A stretch of 64,000 nt of DNA, from NCBI RefSeq assembly GCF_900119185.1, contig NZ_FPJE01000012.1, positions 121,766 to 185,765 of the forward strand, read 5' to 3'. Below the pieces are notes generated by a model. It was not told the DNA's origin. It worked only from the letters and a program-made list of their open reading frames with translations, and did not search any database. Source of the stretch: Sinomicrobium oceani (lineage in GTDB: Bacteria; Bacteroidota; Bacteroidia; Flavobacteriales; Flavobacteriaceae). Position 1 is the first letter of the stretch; the number at the start of each line of letters is the position of its first letter. The translations under genes were made by a program, and so were the position numbers. Shown piece after piece: positions 18,554-28,075 of the stretch.

Positions 18554-19281
18554 TGACCGTAGGATTATTTGTCCCCTGTTACATAGATCAGCTATATCCC
18601 AAAGTAGGGAGAGATACACTGGAAGTTCTGGAAAAAGCAGGTTGTAAAGTCGTTTTTTTGCAGGATCCGTTGTGTTGCGGACAGCCTATGGCGAACAGCG
18701 GATATGAAAGCAAGACCCGGGATTTTGAAAAACCTTTTCTCAAAGTACTGCCCGAGGTAGATTATCTCGTAACGCCATCGGCCAGTTGCTCATATCATTT
18801 GTCCCATCACTTGTTGAAACCCTTTGTAGCAGCAGAAGAACTTGCCAAGGTAAAAGAACTGACGGAGTTTCTGCATGATATAATAGGACCGGATAAAATT
18901 CATGCTTCTTTTCCGTATAGGGTAGGTCTGCACCTGTCCTGCCATGGTTTACGCGGGCTCAATCTCGGTACACCTTCCGAGCTAAAGGTGCCCTATTATT
19001 CCAAAATAGAGAAAGTGCTTGCTGCTGTGGACGGACTTGATCTGGTGGTCCCTTCCAAAGCCGATGAGTGTTGCGGATTCGGGGGAAGTTTTGCAGTTTT
19101 CGAATCGGCCGTATCTGTAAAAATGGGATGTGATAAGATGAAGACGATGTCCGGGGCGGAAGTATCGTATGTTGCCGCAACCGACATGTCCTGTCTTATG
19201 CATCTCGAAGGTGTTTTTCGTGCCGAAGAAAGTACTATGAAAGTGATGCATATCGCAGAGATACTCAATGCAGGAGCGTAA
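18553..19281 (+). CDS. lutA: (Fe-S)-binding protein, L-lactate oxidation subunit LutA
   Basis: 242 residues with two CCG domains: VFLQDPLCCGQPMANSGYE (about residue 35-53) and HLSCHGLRG ... DECCGFGGSF (about 140-182). Cysteine-rich CCG repeats bind an Fe-S cluster, as in LutA/YkgE and GlpC. LutABC oxidises L-lactate to pyruvate in Bacillus. It begins one base inside the mutarotase stop codon, so it is translated together with a fucose gene, and is followed by lutB and lutC. This strongly suggests that the lactate comes from fucose breakdown. Confidence 0.9.
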   Translation: MTVGLFVPCYIDQLYPKVGRDTLEVLEKAGCKVVFLQDPLCCGQPMANSGYESKTRDFEKPFLKVLPEVDYLVTPSASCSYHLSHHLLKPFVAAEELAKVKELTEFLHDIIGPDKIHASFPYRVGLHLSCHGLRGLNLGTPSELKVPYYSKIEKVLAAVDGLDLVVPSKADECCGFGGSFAVFESAVSVKMGCDKMKTMSGAEVSYVAATDMSCLMHLEGVFRAEESTMKVMHIAEILNAGA

Positions 19282-19313
19282 ACATTTTGTTTAACCGACG
19301 AAAGAACAAACTG

Positions 19314-20690
19314 ATGAAAGGAACACATGCGAATCTGAGTAAGGGGTTTATAACCGGCTCCGAGAAGACGGACTGGCATAATAATGCACTCTGGTTTTTA
19401 AGGGCCAAAAGAGATATGCAACGGGATACGATTCCCGACTGGGAAAAATTACGAGCCACTGCCGCTGCAATAAAAGACCATACCCTGTCGCGTTTACCGG
19501 AATACCTCCAACGTTTCGAGGAAAATGCCATAAAGAACGGTATACAGGTACACTGGGCATGGGACGATGCTGAACTTCGTGAGATTACAGCTTCTATTCT
19601 CCGGGAAAACAACGCAAAATCCGTAGTAAAGAGTAAGTCCATGCTCACAGAAGAGTGCGGCCTGAACCCTTACCTGGAAAAAGAGGGATTCGATGTCGTA
19701 GATACCGATCTGGGAGAGCGGATCGTACAGTTGCGAAAAGAGCATCCGAGCCACATTGTGGTGCCTGCCATTCACCTGAAAAAAGAAGAGGTGAGTGATA
19801 CGTTTCACGAAAAAATGAATACGGAGAAAGGAAATTCGGATCCCGATTATCTGGCTTCCGCCGCACGGGAAGCACTTCGTAAGGATTTTATGAGGGCCGA
19901 TGCCGCTATTACCGGGGTTAATTTCGGAGTGGCTGAATCCGGTACGGTGGTAGTGTGTACCAATGAGGGGAACGCCGATATGGGAGTACACAGTAAAAAA
20001 ACGGTCATTCACTGTATGGGGATGGAGAAACTGGTGCCCGGGTATAAAGAACTGGCGGTTTTTACGCGTTTGCTCGCGCGTTCCGCTACGGGACAACCCG
20101 TTACCGTTTTTACCTCACATTACAGAAAACCCCGTCCGGAAACTACCGAACATATTATTATAGTAAATAACAAGCGTACCGATATTTTTGAAGATCCGGA
20201 ATTCCGGCAGGCCATGCGTTGTATCCGTTGTGGCGCCTGTATGAATACCTGTCCGGTGTACCGGCGCTCGGGCGGGCATTCCTATCACCATACTGTTCCG
20301 GGGCCTATAGGCAGTGTGCTCGCTCCTTTTTACGGGAAAGAAAAAAATAAAGATCTTCCCTTTGCTTCGACATTATGTGGCTCCTGTAATAATGTATGCC
20401 CGGTGAAAATAGATCTTGCAGGCCTCTTGTACCGGTGGAGACAAAAACTTACGGACGAAACATCACCCGACCTGTCCAAAAAGATAGGGATGGATATCGG
20501 GAGCAAAATACTAAAAAGCCGTACAACTTACAGCCTGGCGACCAGAGCCTTTCGCTGGGTCCCCGGAAGCGTACTGCAATCCGGCCTGAACCCTTGGAAT
20601 GTCACGGCGAAAAACGGGCATAAAGAACGCATATTTCCGGATGTGCCCGGGGAGAGTTTCAGGGAATGGTACAAAAAAAATCAGGAGTAA
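19314..20690 (+). CDS. lutB: iron-sulfur protein, L-lactate oxidation subunit LutB
   Basis: 458 residues from ATG 19314 (a TTG at 19287 would add nine basic residues unlike the family). The N-terminal two thirds are the LUD domain (KSMLTEECGLNPYLEKEG, GVNFGVAESGTVVVCTNEG). Two 4Fe-4S motifs follow: CIRCGACMNTCPVYRRSGG (about residue 304-322) and LCGSCNNVCPVKI (about 353-365). LutB is thought to pass electrons from lactate through the complex to quinones. It lies 32 bases after lutA and 10 bases before lutC. Confidence 0.93.
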   Translation: MKGTHANLSKGFITGSEKTDWHNNALWFLRAKRDMQRDTIPDWEKLRATAAAIKDHTLSRLPEYLQRFEENAIKNGIQVHWAWDDAELREITASILRENNAKSVVKSKSMLTEECGLNPYLEKEGFDVVDTDLGERIVQLRKEHPSHIVVPAIHLKKEEVSDTFHEKMNTEKGNSDPDYLASAAREALRKDFMRADAAITGVNFGVAESGTVVVCTNEGNADMGVHSKKTVIHCMGMEKLVPGYKELAVFTRLLARSATGQPVTVFTSHYRKPRPETTEHIIIVNNKRTDIFEDPEFRQAMRCIRCGACMNTCPVYRRSGGHSYHHTVPGPIGSVLAPFYGKEKNKDLPFASTLCGSCNNVCPVKIDLAGLLYRWRQKLTDETSPDLSKKIGMDIGSKILKSRTTYSLATRAFRWVPGSVLQSGLNPWNVTAKNGHKERIFPDVPGESFREWYKKNQE

Positions 20691-20700
20691 TCGCACAGAA

Positions 20701-21282
20701 ATGATGAACAGTAAGGAAAGAATATTAAACACGCTGAACAAGGTTAGCAGGGACGCGCTTCCCAGACCCGAAATAGAGCTGCAGTATCCTCCTGAGGTTC
20801 TGGTGGAGGATTTTGTACGGATAGCAGAAGCATCGGGAACGGAGGTATTTCTCGCTACCCCCGACACGGTTGCCGATACCGTCCGGAAGTGGAGCAGAGG
20901 GGGAGACATACAGTCCTGTGTTCCCGGCTTACAGGATGAGTTTCCTTTGATATTTGACGAACAAATACCTTTCGACCGGGAGAAAATGCCGGAAGTCTTT
21001 GTTGCCGAAGCTGCTTTCGGGGTGATCGAAAATGCAGCGCTGTGGCTTACGGACAGCGAACTTCGTGCCCGTTTACTGGCTTTTATCCCCGAACGTATTG
21101 TCGTATTGCTCAAAGCCGGGTCTCTGGTGTCTACCATGCACCAGGCCTATGCTATTATCGCTGAAAATGATCCTTTCGGTTTCGGGCTCTTTATGGCGGG
21201 AGCATCCAAAACAGCCGATATCGAGCAAACCCTTGTAAAAGGGGCACAGGGAGCAAAAGAACTGGCCGTAATCCTGTATTGA
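20701..21282 (+). CDS. lutC: LUD domain protein, L-lactate oxidation subunit LutC
   Basis: 193 residues from the ATG at 20701 (ATGATG; the second is equally possible). LUD domain features: AEAAFGVIENAALWLTDSE, RIVVLLKAGSLVSTMHQAY and DPFGFGLFMAGASKTADIE, the last being the conserved C-terminal GPSRTADIE-like segment with a single change. It completes LutABC. The strong hairpin terminator 39 bases downstream closes the fucose locus. Confidence 0.9.
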   Translation: MMNSKERILNTLNKVSRDALPRPEIELQYPPEVLVEDFVRIAEASGTEVFLATPDTVADTVRKWSRGGDIQSCVPGLQDEFPLIFDEQIPFDREKMPEVFVAEAAFGVIENAALWLTDSELRARLLAFIPERIVVLLKAGSLVSTMHQAYAIIAENDPFGFGLFMAGASKTADIEQTLVKGAQGAKELAVILY

Positions 21283-21320
21283 TTTAAAGAAGGAAAGACA
21301 AAAGGATTACCATACGATCA

Positions 21321-21364
21321 AAAAAAGCGAAGGCTGTCCGATAAGGTACAGCCTTCGCTTTTTT
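21321..21364. terminator. bidirectional terminator between lutC and the TlpA gene
   Basis: A 17-bp perfect stem, AAAAAAGCGAAGGCTGT (21321-21337) against its complement (21348-21364), with a 10-base loop. A-run on one side and T-run on the other make it work in both directions between the convergent genes. Confidence 0.93.
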
Positions 21365-21394
21365 ACTTATATGATGGTTTGTTCCGGAAACCGG

Positions 21395-22504
21395 TTACAT
21401 TTCAAAAAGTTCAGCCAGTTTGGCATCGAGTGCTTCACCACGGAGATCTTTAGCGATGATTTTTCCGTTTTCATCAAGTATAAAAGTAGCGGGGATTGCC
21501 TTTACGTTATATAGCTGAGCTATAGGGTCCTGCCAGAACTTGAGGTTAGACACATGGTGCCAGGGAAGCTGATCTTCGGCGATAGCCTTTTCCCAGTCCT
21601 CTTTTTTTCTGTCGAGAGAAACACCGATGATGCTGAGTCCCTGATCTTTATATTTTTCATAAAGTTTTACGACATGAGGGTTTTCGGCACGACAGGGTTT
21701 GCACCATGCAGCCCAGAAATCTATGATCGTTATTTTTCCTTTGATATCTTTCAGAGCAAGCTCTTCACCTTCCGGAGTAGGAGCGGAGAATTCGGGAGCT
21801 GTAGCCCCTACGGAAACCTTGGTGAGGTTTTCTATCTGCTTGGCAACCCTTTCGGCAACTGCTGTTTTCTTTACGTCTTCGGACAAGGAAGAATAAAGTT
21901 CTTTGAGCTCTTCGGGAGTCTGCGACTGTGACATCAGCATTTTTTCCAGTACAAGAGCGGAAATATACGAATCCGGATGTCCTTCGACAAAATTAACCTC
22001 ATACTCCTTGGCCTCTTCCTGGATATCTCCGTAAGTGTCCTGCAGAGTTGCAATAGTTACGGTATCTCTTTCCTGAGAAGCTTTCATCATTTGCTGACGC
22101 AATGCATTGATACGCTCACCGATACCGCGGGTACCTGAAATAAATTCGTAAAAATCATCATTAGACGGGGAACCACCCATCTTGGAGAAGTTGATACTGT
22201 CTTTATAAGCTTCTATTTCGATGTCTCCGTTTTCTACAATAACAGGAATGTTACCTACCTGGTCTATGAGAAGAAAGTGAATTTCAGGAGTGTCTGCTTT
22301 TCCCGTAAAGGTAAACTGCCCCTGCTGCACTGTTGTGGAATCGACATCCACCGGCTGGTTGTTTACATCCGCTTTTTTCATGAACACGGTTTTGCCGTCT
22401 TCCACACCGTCTATTTTAACGGTAATTGTGTAGCTGTCTTTATGTTGTTGGCCACAGGAAGCTGCAATTAGCGCCATGAGAAATAATACGCCGATCTTTT
22501 TCAT
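21395..22504 (-). CDS. TlpA-like thiol-disulfide oxidoreductase lipoprotein with DUF4369
   Basis: 369 residues. The start MKKIGVLFLMALIAASCGQQ has a lipobox cysteine at residue 17. Residues about 25-130 resemble DUF4369 (YTITVKIDGVEDGKTVFMKK), residues 130-230 are helical, and the C-terminal 140 residues are a thioredoxin fold with WAAWCKPCRAENP (redox CxxC) and IPATFILDENGKII (cis-Pro). Such proteins act as thiol reductants or disulfide exchangers in the envelope of Bacteroidota. It stands alone, convergent with lutC, with its own -7 box upstream. Confidence 0.9.
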   Translation of the reverse strand: MKKIGVLFLMALIAASCGQQHKDSYTITVKIDGVEDGKTVFMKKADVNNQPVDVDSTTVQQGQFTFTGKADTPEIHFLLIDQVGNIPVIVENGDIEIEAYKDSINFSKMGGSPSNDDFYEFISGTRGIGERINALRQQMMKASQERDTVTIATLQDTYGDIQEEAKEYEVNFVEGHPDSYISALVLEKMLMSQSQTPEELKELYSSLSEDVKKTAVAERVAKQIENLTKVSVGATAPEFSAPTPEGEELALKDIKGKITIIDFWAAWCKPCRAENPHVVKLYEKYKDQGLSIIGVSLDRKKEDWEKAIAEDQLPWHHVSNLKFWQDPIAQLYNVKAIPATFILDENGKIIAKDLRGEALDAKLAELFEM

Positions 22505-22532
22505 TCATCTGTAATTTTAAAAGGTTTATGTG

Positions 22533-22540
22533 CAAAGTTA
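22533..22540 (-). promoter_or_regulatory. -7 box (TAACTTTG) of the TlpA-like gene
   Basis: On the minus strand TAACTTTG matches TAnnTTTG and lies about 29 bases before the ATG at 22504. No good -33 TTG was found. Confidence 0.45.
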
Positions 22541-22698
22541 AACTTTCCGACCATAAATCGATGATGTTTAGGATAAAATTAAGTAAAGGGGTAGCATATC
22601 ATAAATTCATAAAATGCATTTATTTTGGTCGATTGCTTTAATACCGGGAGATACGGTAAAAAATAACGTAGTAAAATTTAAATTTATACTTTTACATC

Positions 22699-23595
22699 AT
22701 GCTTGATTTTCGTTTAAAGGTGTTTCATACCGTAGCCAGGCGGCTCAATTTTACCCGGGCTGCCCGTGAACTCTATATATCGCAGCCTGCCGTGACCAAG
22801 CATATCAAGGCCCTTGAAGAAGAGTATAGCACGCGTTTATTTGATCGTAACGGCACCAAAATACAACTTACCTATGCAGGTAAATTGTTTCTGCAACATA
22901 CCGAACGCCTTTTTGAAATACACCGGAAACTGGAAATGTCTCTGCATGCCTTATCCGGTAAACATACCGGTAAATTGCGTATAGGAGCCAGTACGACCAT
23001 TGCAAGTTATATTCTCCCGAGGGTGTTACCCGCTTTCCTGAAGAAATATCCGGATATGGAGATCGAGCTACGCTCCGGGAACACAGAACAGGTGGAGCAA
23101 CTATTACAGGACAAAGCGGTCGACCTTGGGATCACCGAAGGATTTTCCAAACTTCCCGCTTTCAGATATACGTCTTTTCTGCGTGATGAGATTGTACTTA
23201 CCACCGGTGCCGGACATCCGTTGACCAAAGAAGAAACGATAAATCCCGAAGTATTGAAAACACTTCCGCTATTGCTCCGGGAACCGGGTTCGGGAACTCT
23301 TGAAGTCGTAGAACACGCCCTTCGCGGAATTCGGATAAACCCTGCCGATCTTCGCGTGTCCATGCAACTTAGCAGTAGTGAGAGTATCCGCGAATACCTT
23401 TTGCATTCCGATAGTTTTGCCTTCTTATCCGTATATACTATTCTTCACGAATTGAGGAACGGGAGCCTGAGTATTATCGATGTAAACGGACTGGAGATCG
23501 AGAGGTATTTTTATTTCATGCAGTTGCAGGGACAGGCCGATCCGCTTTCCGGCCTGTTTATGGATTTCGCCCTTCATCATAACTACAGGTTATAA
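22699..23595 (+). CDS. LysR family transcriptional regulator
   Basis: 298 residues, full-length LysR. The winged HTH at residues 1-65 reads VARRLNFTRAARELYISQPAVTKHI in part, with ALEEEYSTRLFDRNGTKIQLT after it; residues 90-295 form the periplasmic-binding-like effector domain (LRIGASTTIASYILPRVLP, VDLGITEG). It is followed after 69 bases by a YeiH family transporter on the same strand, a pairing seen in many bacteria (the regulator called YeiE in E. coli), so it probably controls that gene. Note that the regulator and target are co-directional, not divergent. Confidence 0.9.
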   Translation: MLDFRLKVFHTVARRLNFTRAARELYISQPAVTKHIKALEEEYSTRLFDRNGTKIQLTYAGKLFLQHTERLFEIHRKLEMSLHALSGKHTGKLRIGASTTIASYILPRVLPAFLKKYPDMEIELRSGNTEQVEQLLQDKAVDLGITEGFSKLPAFRYTSFLRDEIVLTTGAGHPLTKEETINPEVLKTLPLLLREPGSGTLEVVEHALRGIRINPADLRVSMQLSSSESIREYLLHSDSFAFLSVYTILHELRNGSLSIIDVNGLEIERYFYFMQLQGQADPLSGLFMDFALHHNYRL

Positions 23596-23664
23596 TGCAT
23601 AGCTATTAGTGATTTCCGAAATTTTCCGAAGACCCGGAACTTTGTATTCAGAAATCATAAAATC

Positions 23665-24663
23665 ATGCACCACAAATTAAGAGACCGGCGGGTTCATTAT
23701 AACGATTATCTCCGAAAAACACTGAACAAACGGATAAGTGTCCGGGAACTTGTATTTGCAGGACTGGCCATACTTTGTATTTCTTCCCTGGTATCTCCGC
23801 CTATGGCATTACTATTCGGGATACTGACCGCCTGGTTTATAGGACATCCTTACCTGCATCTGAATCATAAGATCACTCATTTTCTGCTTCAGGCTTCCGT
23901 AGTAGGACTCGGTTTTGGTATGGATGCCGGTAATGCCTTTAAAGCGGGGCAGGAAGGCATAATGTTTACCATAGCGTCCATTTTGGTGACACTGATCATG
24001 GGATATCTGCTATGCAGGTTATTTGCTATCGATAAGAAGACAGCCTACCTGGTAACGGTAGGTACTGCAATCTGCGGAGGAAGTGCTATAGCAGCTATTG
24101 CTCCCGTGATCCGTGCAAAAGAAAAACAGGTATCGGTAGCACTTGGCGTAGTGTTTATGCTCAATGCTCTTGCTCTTTTTGTATTTCCCCTCATAGGACA
24201 TGCCCTCGGAATGTCGCAGGAGGCATTCGGGTTATGGAGTGCGGTAGCTATTCATGATACCAGTTCGGTAGTAGGGGCCGCAGGCAGGTATGGTGCTATG
24301 GCCCTGGAAACCGCAACGACCGTAAAACTGGCAAGAGCTTTATGGATCATTCCGCTGGCCCTGATTTCTTCGATGGCTTTTGGCAAAAAAGGCAGGAAAA
24401 GCAAAATAAAGATACCCTATTTCATAGGATTATTTATTCTTGGTATGTTGCTTCATACGTATGTGCCTGCTGTCCGGCATGTAAGTCCGTATATTACGTC
24501 CATAGCTTCCTCCGGATTAACACTTACCCTGTTTCTTATAGGTTGTGGTCTAACCCGCAAAGTGATAGGGACCGTAGGGGGGAAGTTGCTTCTGCTGGGA
24601 CTCGTACTCTGGATTTTCACAGCTGTTTTATCGCTCTGCGGAATTATTTTCTTTGTTTCATAA
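23665..24663 (+). CDS. YeiH family (UPF0324) membrane protein, putative sulfate exporter
   Basis: 332 residues with about 9-10 transmembrane segments. Family features are VGLGFGMDAGNAFKAGQEG, ICGGSAIAAIAPVIRAKEK (the conserved CGxSA motif) and VAIHDTSSVVGAAGRYG. In E. coli the homologue is linked with sulfite/sulfur stress; the substrate here is inferred only from the family name. Paired with the upstream LysR gene. A hairpin with a T-run follows. Confidence 0.88.
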   Translation: MHHKLRDRRVHYNDYLRKTLNKRISVRELVFAGLAILCISSLVSPPMALLFGILTAWFIGHPYLHLNHKITHFLLQASVVGLGFGMDAGNAFKAGQEGIMFTIASILVTLIMGYLLCRLFAIDKKTAYLVTVGTAICGGSAIAAIAPVIRAKEKQVSVALGVVFMLNALALFVFPLIGHALGMSQEAFGLWSAVAIHDTSSVVGAAGRYGAMALETATTVKLARALWIIPLALISSMAFGKKGRKSKIKIPYFIGLFILGMLLHTYVPAVRHVSPYITSIASSGLTLTLFLIGCGLTRKVIGTVGGKLLLLGLVLWIFTAVLSLCGIIFFVS

Positions 24664-24681
24664 AGGTAGGGGGAAGGGTGG

Positions 24682-24702
24682 AAAACAGCACTCCTGTTTT
24701 TT
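24682..24702 (+). terminator. intrinsic terminator after the YeiH gene
   Basis: AAAACAG (24682-24688), loop CACTC, CTGTTTT (24694-24700) then TT. Short but followed by T residues. Confidence 0.55.
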
Positions 24703-24871
24703 ATCCTTTCGTTAGAGAAAACACCATTGTTTTTGGGAATATCTATTTGCAATCCGTAATTTCCTTCGTTACTTTTTCCACCTGTTTTTCGGATATTTTA
24801 GGGTGGAAAAGGGTATATTAGCAGGGTAAATCATAGGACTGCGTCCCAGGGCAGTACTGAAAAAATAAATT

Positions 24872-25711
24872 ATGAAGGGGATTCATCTTTATGTCATGAG
24901 TATTGTTTTTTTTCTGGTTACAGGAAGATTTACGGGCTATGGCCAGGCTACGTATAATTCGGATTCCGATATATTGTATTATAAAAATACAGGGAAGGAC
25001 GAGGATGCTTACAGATCGGAAATGTGCAGGCTCGATGTCTACTATCCCGAAGCGACAAGGGATTTTCCGGTAGTGTTATGGTTTCACGGCGGTGGTCTTA
25101 CCGGAGGGAGTAAAGAAATCCCCGAAGATTTAAAAAACCGTGGTTTTGCCGTGGTGGGTGTCGGATACAGGCTTTCCCCGGTAGTGAGGTCGGAACAATG
25201 TATCAAAGATGCTGCCGCTGCGATAGCATGGGTGTTTCAACATATCCGGGAATACGGGGGAGATCCGAAACAGATCTTTGTTTCCGGACATTCTGCAGGT
25301 GGGTATCTCGCCATGATGACCGCCTTAGACAAATCATATCTCGGGGAACACGGTGTGGATGCCGATAATATTGCGGGGATCGTACCTTTCAGCGGACAGG
25401 CTATTACGCATTTTAATGTACGCAAAGAAGCAGGGATACAGGACACACAGCCGGTAATAGATCGTTTTGCTCCGTTATGGCACGTACGCGCCGATGCACC
25501 TCCTATGCTGCTCATTACAGGAGACCGGGATATGGAAATGCTCGGGAGGTATGAGGAAAATGCCTATTTAAAGCGGATGATGGAGATCTCAGGACATCAG
25601 CATACCGAACTTTATGAACTGGAAGGTTACGGACATAATATGGTAAAACCTGCTTTGCCTTTGCTGATCCGGGAGATCAGAAAACGAAGTGCTGAGATCA
25701 CAGCCAGATAA
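24872..25711 (+). CDS. secreted alpha/beta hydrolase (carboxylesterase-like)
   Basis: 279 residues. Hydrophobic N-terminus with a likely SPI cleavage after TGYGQA (about residue 26). The fold is the BD-FAE/esterase type: oxyanion motif WFHGGGLTGG (about 70-79), nucleophile elbow VSGHSAGGY (Ser about 145), acid in LLITGDRDME and His in GYGHNMV near the C-terminus. It should hydrolyse an ester in the periplasm, possibly acetyl groups from sugars. It stands alone, preceded by a 208-base gap and followed by the largest gene-free stretch of the window. Confidence 0.87.
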   Translation: MKGIHLYVMSIVFFLVTGRFTGYGQATYNSDSDILYYKNTGKDEDAYRSEMCRLDVYYPEATRDFPVVLWFHGGGLTGGSKEIPEDLKNRGFAVVGVGYRLSPVVRSEQCIKDAAAAIAWVFQHIREYGGDPKQIFVSGHSAGGYLAMMTALDKSYLGEHGVDADNIAGIVPFSGQAITHFNVRKEAGIQDTQPVIDRFAPLWHVRADAPPMLLITGDRDMEMLGRYEENAYLKRMMEISGHQHTELYELEGYGHNMVKPALPLLIREIRKRSAEITAR

Positions 25712-25723
25712 GGATATATAGCC

Positions 25724-25749
25724 GCATCGGAAGCTATGACGATGCTTTT
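25724..25749 (+). terminator. weak intrinsic terminator after the esterase gene
   Basis: GCATCG (25724-25729) pairs with CGATGC (25740-25745), followed by TTTT. Six-pair stem and short T-run, hence moderate confidence. Confidence 0.4.
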
Positions 25750-26937
25750 CCGGTTATACCTGGTTATGCTGGTCGGAACTATGTACACCTTGGTTTAGCG
25801 GTATGTTTTTACCCGATCTCCGGGCAGCAGGATACTTCACGGGACCTATATTTGTGTGATTTTATTCTTATATCACAGTATTTCATTGATTTACATAGGT
25901 TCTTATGTTGTTTTTCATCTTTTTTATAATGCTTTTGGTGTCTTTTTGAGAGGTGGGCTTTCCGGACTCTTTACAGGATTACTCAGATCGAGATTTACAG
26001 GTTTTCAATAATGTCTTTTTGCGCTTCGTCAAGCGTAAAGTGTTGAAAACTTAGGGAGTATCTGGCGGGCTTATGTGAGCCATAATACTAATTTTGTACC
26101 GTTATAAAACCCGTAAACCTTCACCCCGTGATACTTTCCTGGCCCGTGCATGTTCCGGTGTGATGACAAGGATGCCTATACGGAGGATAGTAATATGATG
26201 CTGTTGACCATATCGAGTCGCTCCGGACACGCGATAAAACCGAGTAGTTGCGAGGAAAGTACAATAAGAATTGTAACATGGCAAAAAGTTTTAGAGTCTT
26301 GAGAATTAGTAATAATCCCGGGCAATTCATTAATCCGTCAAAAGCATCACGACAGATATATCGGCTGGTTATTCCGGACTTTTCCGGTCATACCGGGGTA
26401 ATGAGCTAAGTATAAGTCTGTCGATAATGGTTGGCGTTCCGGTCTTTTTTTGAACGGCTAAAGCTTCCTGACAAAGTGTTGATCTTCGTCAGAACCCGTT
26501 TTTACCACGTGTTTTCTCCGGACAATGGATACCTGTTTCTTCATGGCATTCATGTATATGTTGATTGAAAATTGTTCTCAGGCATTGATTTGGTCTCATT
26601 TGGCAAGGTGTAGTATATGTGTAACCTTCAATGCACGATACCTTATGATTTTTTTTTCACCTTTATCCGTTGAATATCTGCACATACCGAAAAGGTGTTT
26701 TTTTAGTTAAATATAAGTACCGGTAGGATAAGGCAGGACTATTAAAAATTCAACAAAACTTCCGGGTATACACGAAGCTTATGCTTTTATGTAATAGGTA
26801 TGGTGCTCTGCATCCCGGAATATCATATACCTGATTTTAATGTATGAATCTCGTGAAACAAAAAAGAGATAAAACAACATTCGAACGCTATTCAACCAAT
26901 AATGAGTTAAATGAATATGTACTGATCCTGTCGTTTG
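25750..26937. other. 1.2-kb region without a supported gene; contains one structured hairpin
   Basis: Short open frames on both strands have no start signals, no recognisable motif and odd composition, and I do not accept them. The one clear element is at 26001-26050: GTTTTCAA (26001-26008) pairs with TTGAAAAC (26043-26050), and inside lies a second stem CGCTT-CGTC-AAGCG (26022-26035). Such a nested hairpin could be a small RNA or a relic of a mobile element. The rest is AT-rich sequence that looks like decayed intergenic DNA. Confidence 0.45.
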
Positions 26938-27810
26938 ATGAAATTCCTTTTCATTATAAGTAGGTATGGTTGCCTCATGGTATTATTATGCTTTTTATTT
27001 CCCTTACTTTCTTTCGGTAAGGAGTATGAAAATGTGTGGGATAATTCACCCGAGTATAACTCCTTGTTCCTGACCTTCCATACAGAGTATGAGCTTCTTC
27101 TGGTTTGGGATACAAGTCTTTTAGAAGAAGTTAAAGTGCATTGTCCTGAAACCTTTGGGTGGCGGGCGTATCGGGCTGTAAAGCTGTTCTGTGGCATCCG
27201 GACTGACGAAAGTGAGCTTCATAAGAATCCGAAAAACGATATGGTACCCCAGCCAAGACAGGAAAATGTAGTCAGAGATAATAATAGTATGGAGGGGAAG
27301 GATGCCATTTCAAACCATCCGGAAAAGGAACACATGGTCGTAAAGACAATGGTGTATTACATCATTGCCGGAGGGCTTATTTTCTGGTCGGTAACTTTTC
27401 TTTTATTGATCATGTTAAACAGGAGAGAGCATTTACATCACCTGGAAATCATACGGGAACAAAGGCGGATTATAAAAGAAAAAGAAGAAGAGCACGAAGC
27501 TCTGAAGAAGAAACTGAACCTTGCTTTTAAGGAAGTGGTGACGCTTGCCAAGAAAAACTCCCCGTCTTTTCTGGCCCGTTTCCAGGAGGTTTACCCGGAA
27601 GTTTGCGAAAAATTACTGGAGGTCAATCCGAAACTGGTCAATACAGAGCTTAGTTTTTGTGCCATGATCTGGTTGAACTTTTCCAGTAAGGAAATTGCCC
27701 GTTACACTTTTATACAACCCAAAACAGTACAGATAAAAAAGTATCGTTTACGTAAAAAGCTGAAAATTCCCCGTGATGAAGATATTTATATATGGATTAA
27801 AAACCTGTAA
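26938..27810 (+). CDS. membrane-anchored regulator with LuxR-like C-terminal HTH
   Basis: 290 residues from ATG 26938. A signal-like hydrophobic start (LMVLLCFLFPLLSFGKEY), a short extracytoplasmic part to about residue 135, a transmembrane helix (YYIIAGGLIFWSVTFLLLIM, about 139-159), a charged coiled coil (RRIIKEKEEEHEALKKKL) and a C-terminal HTH (SFCAMIWLNFSSKEIARYTF, IQPKTVQIKKYRLRKKL). The last matches the HTH of Bacteroidota LuxR-like/TPR regulators, which are cytoplasmic and DNA-binding. TPR repeats usual in that group are missing, so the sensor part is unusually short. The target is unknown. Confidence 0.75.
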   Translation: MKFLFIISRYGCLMVLLCFLFPLLSFGKEYENVWDNSPEYNSLFLTFHTEYELLLVWDTSLLEEVKVHCPETFGWRAYRAVKLFCGIRTDESELHKNPKNDMVPQPRQENVVRDNNSMEGKDAISNHPEKEHMVVKTMVYYIIAGGLIFWSVTFLLLIMLNRREHLHHLEIIREQRRIIKEKEEEHEALKKKLNLAFKEVVTLAKKNSPSFLARFQEVYPEVCEKLLEVNPKLVNTELSFCAMIWLNFSSKEIARYTFIQPKTVQIKKYRLRKKLKIPRDEDIYIWIKNL

Positions 27811-28075
27811 TCCGCGGTAATGCTCAGAAATTTGTTTCTGAAGTGATGCAGTACATGTGTAACCCTTTGTATTTGGTGTACCTGACACTTTATATGCATT
27901 TTTGACAGGACAATCCTAAACAACCCTTTTAACCTTGTGTAACACATTATAAACATGAGAGCAACCACCCCGGCCTACAGATATTTATCTGTGAATAATG
28001 AAAAATATAGCTGCCTTTCCCCGGCAGGGAGCGGACAAAACGCGATAGGTGTAAAACACTTCTTTTGTATATGAC

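Noticed and set aside
26102..26710. Small open frames in the 1.2-kb gene-free stretch
   Set aside because: About 60 residues each, no start signals or motifs, composition unlike neighbouring genes.
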